In this document: piece by piece, positions 60,801 to 64,000 of the stretch
How positions within the stretch are numbered: position 1 is the first letter of the stretch
Layout of the letters: each line of letters begins with the position of its first letter
From: Lingula anatina
Lineage: Eukaryota; Brachiopoda; Lingulata; Lingulida; Lingulidae
Direction: 5' to 3'
Assembly: GCF_001039355.2 (NCBI RefSeq)
Contig: NW_019775539.1
Location: forward strand, 183,967-247,966
DNA: 64,000 nt
Translations under genes and position numbers: made by a program
The notes under the pieces: generated by a model
Told to the model about the DNA's origin: nothing
The model's input: the letters and a program-made list of their open reading frames with translations, nothing else
The model's database searches: none

Positions 60801-63107
60801 TCCATGTTAGAGTTGGACAAACCTAACTAGTTTGACGTGTCTATGGGAATAGATTCTTACTTATGCCTGGCTGTACAGTTAAGTATGGGATATTTTTACA
60901 GACCCTGAAGAGGGTAAGAGGAGGGGGGCTGCTTAGTGACTTAGTGACCCTTTTCAGGTTGTTAAGTCAGGCAAAATTGTTTTCTTTTGCTTGTGATTTG
61001 TTTGCACCCAGGTTTTGCGGGTTGATTTATTTGTTTAGTTTTGTCTCATATGTTTCCTGCACCAGCCTGGGGCTATTGGGAGGTTATAAAATGTGAGGAT
61101 TTATTTTATAGTAAAGAGATCATAGCCATAGATGCATGCATAACATAATTGATTAGATGTACTGATATTAAATTGCGTCTCTGGATAAATAACTGTTTAG
61201 TTCATCCTTGCCATTATTGTGTTAATGCCTTTTAAGATGTATTTATTTTAATATAATTTTATTTGTGTTTTATAAGCATTCATTTCATTATTCTTGTTTG
61301 TAAATCAAAAGATGCATAAAATATACTGACAGTCAATGAAAATGCATGATTTATTTATCAAATAATATTTCAAGTTCCTTTTGCACATTTAGAAAATAAC
61401 AGTTTTCCTTTGAAATATGAAATGGTGGTCAGCCCACTCGCTTATGACCAAACAAGTGCATTTCTACTCGTTTATATGGTTGGAATCGATTCTCGGTAAA
61501 AAAGTACAAGAAAGTTTTCTGATGCGCTTTCATTGACTGTCTGTATATTTGTGTTTTGTAAGCATTCATTTCATTATTTGTGTTTGTAAATGAGAAGATG
61601 CATAATCATTATTTTATATTATTTAGGAGAGCAGAAAATGAAAAATGACTGAGTGTTCTGAGATAATAATGAAAACATTTAAGTTCTGATCATAGAAAAG
61701 TTTGCTCCAATAGCTTAAAGTCTCTGTCTTTTAGGACAGAAGCACTATTGATATCATATCTCCATTCCAGTATAGCTCAGTGACCAGAAGTTTGACGTTT
61801 CTAGCTGTCACGGCTCAGAGATGTGGTCTTGACGCAGGCAGAGAACTATTTCCACTGATAAAGAATACTATTACTGTTCTTGTTTTGCTCTAGAGTGTTG
61901 AAGAGATTGGTAGTTCTGATATCTGCGGCTGCTACCCTCACTGCTCAGAGAGATGTGGTCTTGACGCAGGCAGAGAACTATTTCCACTGATAAAGAATAC
62001 TATTTCTGTTCTTGTTTTGTTCTAGAGTGTTGAAGAGATTGGTAGTTCTGATATCTGCGGCTGCTACCCTCACTGCTCAGAGAGATGTGGCCTTGAAGCA
62101 GGCAGAGAACACCTCTGCTCATGCCAAGAAACTGATGGAAGAGGCAGATACTAAGAAGGCCAATAAAGACAATGAGGTACTCATGGGAGAAGTGGGATGT
62201 TTACTTAACAAACAGATTCGCTTTGGCAAAATTGATTTATGAAGAGTAATTAGGGGCTGCTTAATTACATGTGTAGATTTTTAAATCCTTGAAATTTTCT
62301 CATTAATCTTACTTCTTAATAAGTGATTTCTGACCTAAGAGACAAATTGAAGTTTGTTTATTGCAAGGCTATAAGATCTTGATCCTACCCTAAAAAAAGT
62401 CATGTTATTCCACTCCAGGAGAAGGATGAAGAGAGAAAGAGGACCTCCAGTGCCAGTGACAAGCTAGAGGAGGAACTGAAGAGAGTGAAGGAAGATCTGG
62501 AGAAGTCTGAGTCAGGTAAGAAGATCTGGAGAAGTCTTAGTCAACTGAGCATCAATACTTCTAGATACAAGATGTAAAAGGCATTCAGGATTAGAGTTTG
62601 CACTAAGGATTAGAGTTTTTTGGGGTCCAGAAAAAATGATTTGTCAAGATGTTTCATGTCTCAATCTTTGAATCAGTGACTTTGACTTAAATAAATTGTG
62701 TGTTATGATTTTGTCCATTCCAGAACTGGAGCAATCTAAAAGGGATTTGCAGACGTTAAAGAAGCAAGCGTCTGCCACCAACAATGAGTATGATCGTCTG
62801 CTCAAAGAGCATGCTGAACTCCAGGTACAACTGAATTTAGGACAGATAATATAATCTTTTTTTTTAAGAGAGGGGTCAGAAATTTAAGCGAGTCAGCCTT
62901 CCTCTTTCATGCAGTTTTGTTCATGTGTCTTTTGAATATGTTTTATGAGAAGAAAACTAATGATAAATATAATTGTGGAACTTAATCAATAGTTCTGCAG
63001 AGGAATTTGTTTATGTTGAGTTGCCTCTATCCCAGAACATAGAAATGTGTTGTTGTTTATTTCAGGCTAAGTTAGAGTCAGGAGGTGAAGACAAGAAGGA
63101 CCTGTAA
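48691..63107 (+). CDS. BCAP31: B-cell receptor-associated protein 31 (BAP31), with alternative exons
   Basis: BAP31 is a three-span ER membrane chaperone and sorting factor with a cytosolic coiled-coil tail. Coding exons: 48691-48782 (1a) or 57544-57635 (1b); 58812-58912; 59266-59416 (3a) or 59813-59963 (3b); 62026-62176; 62419-62515; 62724-62824; 63066-63107. All junctions are GT/AG and in phase, and each isoform has 244 residues (human 246). Evidence: N-terminal membrane segment in exon 1; WQKLFKSR then the second membrane segment in exon 2; IREVYKY, LEH...LFR(S/A)QRN and the third segment in exon 3; VLKRLV, then a long charged coiled coil; EYDRLLKEHAELQ near the end. The tail KKDL fits a dilysine ER-retrieval signal. 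The AAVDG caspase-8 sites of the human protein are not present. A poly(A) signal could be the AATAAA near 63522. Confidence 0.95.
48795..48828. repeat. (GT)17 microsatellite beside the exon 1a splice donor
   Basis: Seventeen GT units start 12 bases after the exon 1a donor at 48783. Simple repeat with possible influence on splice-site choice. Confidence 0.93.
49600..51232. mobile_element. Non-autonomous hAT-like DNA transposon with target duplication
   Basis: Ends read CAGTGTATGAAAT and ATTTCATACACTG, a perfect 13-base inverted repeat, followed inward by GC-rich arms with GCCCGGCC and AGTTACCAGCC. CATATTA (49593-49599) is repeated directly after the right end (51233-51239). The 1633-base interior has no transposase that I recognise. 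It holds a copy of a dispersed repeat (about 49850-50010, similar to 40027-40166) and a more GC-balanced unique stretch at 50.25-50.96 kb. Confidence 0.85.
51313..51538. repeat. 59-base tandem repeat, nearly four copies
   Basis: Copies start at 51313, 51372, 51431 and 51490, each opening TATAAATAGAA(A/G)TACCATT. They are nearly identical, so the array is young. It lies in the first BCAP31 intron. Confidence 0.93.
51555..51695. repeat. Imperfect two-copy repeat
   Basis: ATGATCATAAACACATATCC...GGGGACCA at 51567-51603 recurs as GTGATTATAAACACATACCC...GGGGACCA at 51645-51687. Spacing is about 78-85 bases. Confidence 0.6.
52287..52631. mobile_element. TTAA-flanked MITE (piggyBac-like ends)
   Basis: The left end reads TTAAGGGGATAATAACTC and the right end reverse complements to TTAAAGGGACAATAACTC; the match continues through TTCG. 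TTAA on both sides fits the piggyBac target site. 345 bases long, no coding capacity. A diverged copy lies at 21308-21660. Confidence 0.85.
52826..52872. repeat. Pentamer repeat (GGTTA/TGTTA)n
   Basis: About four perfect GGTTA units followed by decayed TGTTA-like units. Interstitial simple repeat. Confidence 0.85.
53261..57538. other. BCAP31 intron sequence without recognised genes
   Basis: The long intron upstream of alternative exon 1b. Apart from a C homopolymer at 54588-54611 I see no transposon ends, coding exon or RNA gene. Many short open frames here lack any supportable similarity. Confidence 0.5.
57544..57635 (+). CDS. BCAP31: BCAP31 alternative coding exon 1b
   Basis: Encodes MGMIWTFVATGLYCEIL and a diverged version of the first membrane segment, 92 coding nucleotides ending GAAAG|GTGAG. 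It joins exon 2 in the same phase as exon 1a. An acceptor-like ATCAAATCAG ends at 57538, five bases before the ATG, so it could be spliced to a common leader; a separate promoter is also possible. Its similarity to exon 1a at W-T-F-x-A-T-x-L-Y-x-E-I shows an old exon duplication. Confidence 0.8.
57828..57912. repeat. C-rich low-complexity tract
   Basis: Dense C runs with interspersed A and T, about 190 bases after alternative exon 1b. No coding support. Confidence 0.85.
59159..59236. repeat. 16-base minisatellite upstream of BCAP31 exon 3a
   Basis: Nearly five copies of CTGACCCTATCCTGTG, the last two with CTGGCC. The array ends about 29 bases before the exon 3a splice site, so it replaces the usual branch-point and pyrimidine-tract neighbourhood. 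Confidence 0.93.
59266..59416 (+). CDS. BCAP31: BCAP31 mutually exclusive exon 3a
   Basis: 151 bases, acceptor TTTCTAG, donor GGCT|GTAAG. Encodes AIREVYKYSGEEKML and RNLYIAGFALFLW, i.e. the loop after membrane span two and the start of span three. Same length and phases as 3b. Confidence 0.9.
59813..59963 (+). CDS. BCAP31: BCAP31 mutually exclusive exon 3b
   Basis: 151 bases, acceptor ACTTGCAG, donor TGGT|GTAAG, 396 bases after exon 3a. Encodes SIREVYKYNISKES and RNFYIAGMSLFLL, a clear homologue of exon 3a. Using both exons would shift the frame, which fits mutually exclusive splicing. Confidence 0.88.
61807..62070. repeat. Tandem duplication of about 132 bases covering the start of BCAP31 exon 4
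   Basis: The acceptor region and first 60-odd coding bases of exon 4 are present at 61894 and again at 62026. The block GATGTGGTCTTGACGCAGGC and the intronic segment ending CTGTTCTTGTTTTG(C/T)TCTAG also recur, with a third partial copy at 61820-61893. Confidence 0.88.
61894..61990 (+). pseudogene. BCAP31: Truncated duplicate of BCAP31 exon 4 (4')
   Basis: It has a perfect copy of the exon 4 acceptor and reads VLKRLVVLISAAATLTAQRD in frame, then diverges and stops at TGA 61988-61990. No splice donor is evident. Either it is a dead duplication product or, if used as a terminal exon, it would yield a BAP31 without the cytosolic coiled coil. Confidence 0.75.
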
Positions 63108-64000
63108 GGGCAGTGTGACATGGATGTCTCTAAGTATATATGACTGTTTTACAGTACTGTGGTGAAGTGAGCTGCAGTTTTAAAGGACTTACTATTAACA
63201 GAATACCAGCCAGGAGGGTGCAATGAGGACCCACATACACACACATAAACTCCATGTGTGTGTGTCTATTTCTGCTTACTTGTGCTGGTTAAAACTAGTC
63301 TAATCAAGCAAGATAGATATTCAAAATTAAAGTTTTTGTGACAATTTTTACCCTTTTTTACCAAAATATTGAGGCACATTTGCTAAAATGAATATTTCTG
63401 CACTCACTGCAACTGATATGGATAATTAGAAACTTTATCACGTTTATGAACTATTGCATTTGTCAAAAAGGGGTTAAAAATCAAATAGGTATAGGTGAAA
63501 TGGAACTCCAGAAATTGCTTCTGTAATAAAAATTGCCATTGTAAAAATGTATTTTATTTATAAAAGAAAAAGTAATATAAAGCTCTCTTGTCCTGTTTAC
63601 AAAGGGAAACTTTCAGAATGGGAGAAAATGCTGCTTTCAGCTACTCATTGCCCTGTATCCAAGTGAAGGCTTTTGTTGTAATTTTCAAGGGTTTTATGTA
63701 ATGGAAAGATGACAGAAAAGAAGCTAAGCCAGATGTGGTCTGTGCTGGTTTCTTTTTATTTGCAGCTTTGAAAAATATCTTGAAATCCACAAAACTACAA
63801 TTTTACACAGTGCTCAAGAGGTTGGGGCAGGCGTGTTTGTACAAGTGATTAACTTCATTATATCTTCAAGGATAGAAAGAAATTAGATTCATAGTTTTAG
63901 ATCCATACCTTGTCTACGGACTGACAGTTTCATCCCCTATTTCTGATGTCTTGGTCACAGTAGATGGGACTACAAGAATTGTCCCTCTTAGCTGTGAAAT
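63108..64000 (+). other. Probable BCAP31 3' untranslated region and downstream flank
   Basis: Follows the stop codon at 63105-63107. AT-rich, with an AATAAA near 63522 as the best poly(A) signal candidate. No further coding exon is seen before the window ends. Confidence 0.5.

Noticed and set aside
1-64000. tRNA, rRNA or CRISPR array
   Set aside because: No cloverleaf with A and B boxes, no rRNA-like stretch and no regularly spaced repeat with unique spacers was seen. The tandem arrays have no spacers.

Overview
This 64 kb window is animal nuclear DNA. Genes are split by GT/AG introns, four real genes are spread over about 60 kb, and introns and spacers are packed with transposon debris. Protein content (an HRI-type eIF2-alpha kinase, a BAP31 protein, dynamin-like GTPase/kinase fusions of the DSTYK-like type) and the many short inverted-repeat elements suggest a lophotrochozoan invertebrate, most likely a mollusc. 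This is an inference, not a proof. Two single-N positions show it is an assembled genome.

Layout. (1) 3.5-14.0 kb, minus strand: an eight-exon gene for a 1027-residue dynamin-like GTPase fused to a degenerate kinase. Its introns hold a Tc1/mariner relic, a LINE 3' end, a Penelope-like element with inverted terminal repeats, an AT microsatellite and a MITE. (2) 14.0-19.0 kb: a spacer with two inverted-repeat elements. (3) 19.0-26.3 kb, plus strand: a ten-exon paralogue (1017 residues) with an intact-looking kinase. The two genes are divergent and form a kinase/pseudokinase pair. (4) 26.3-30.1 kb: a second Tc1 relic and 3' flanks. (5) 30.1-39.5 kb, minus strand: EIF2AK1 (HRI), 13 coding exons, 755 residues, with a PIF/Harbinger element in one intron. 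(6) 40.2-47.6 kb: a Gypsy-type LTR element on the minus strand carrying gag and protease but no visible reverse transcriptase. It contains two N-joined imperfect duplications that look like unmerged contig overlaps. (7) 48.7-63.1 kb, plus strand: BCAP31 (BAP31), with two alternative coding start exons, two equal-length mutually exclusive third exons and a partly duplicated fourth exon.

The most interesting signals are the divergent GTPase-kinase/GTPase-pseudokinase pair, the apparently undescribed mutually exclusive exon architecture of BCAP31, and the loss of the known haem ligands in the HRI orthologue. All exon chains were built by hand; splice phases are consistent across every junction. 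Untranslated exons, promoters and poly(A) sites are largely unresolved.
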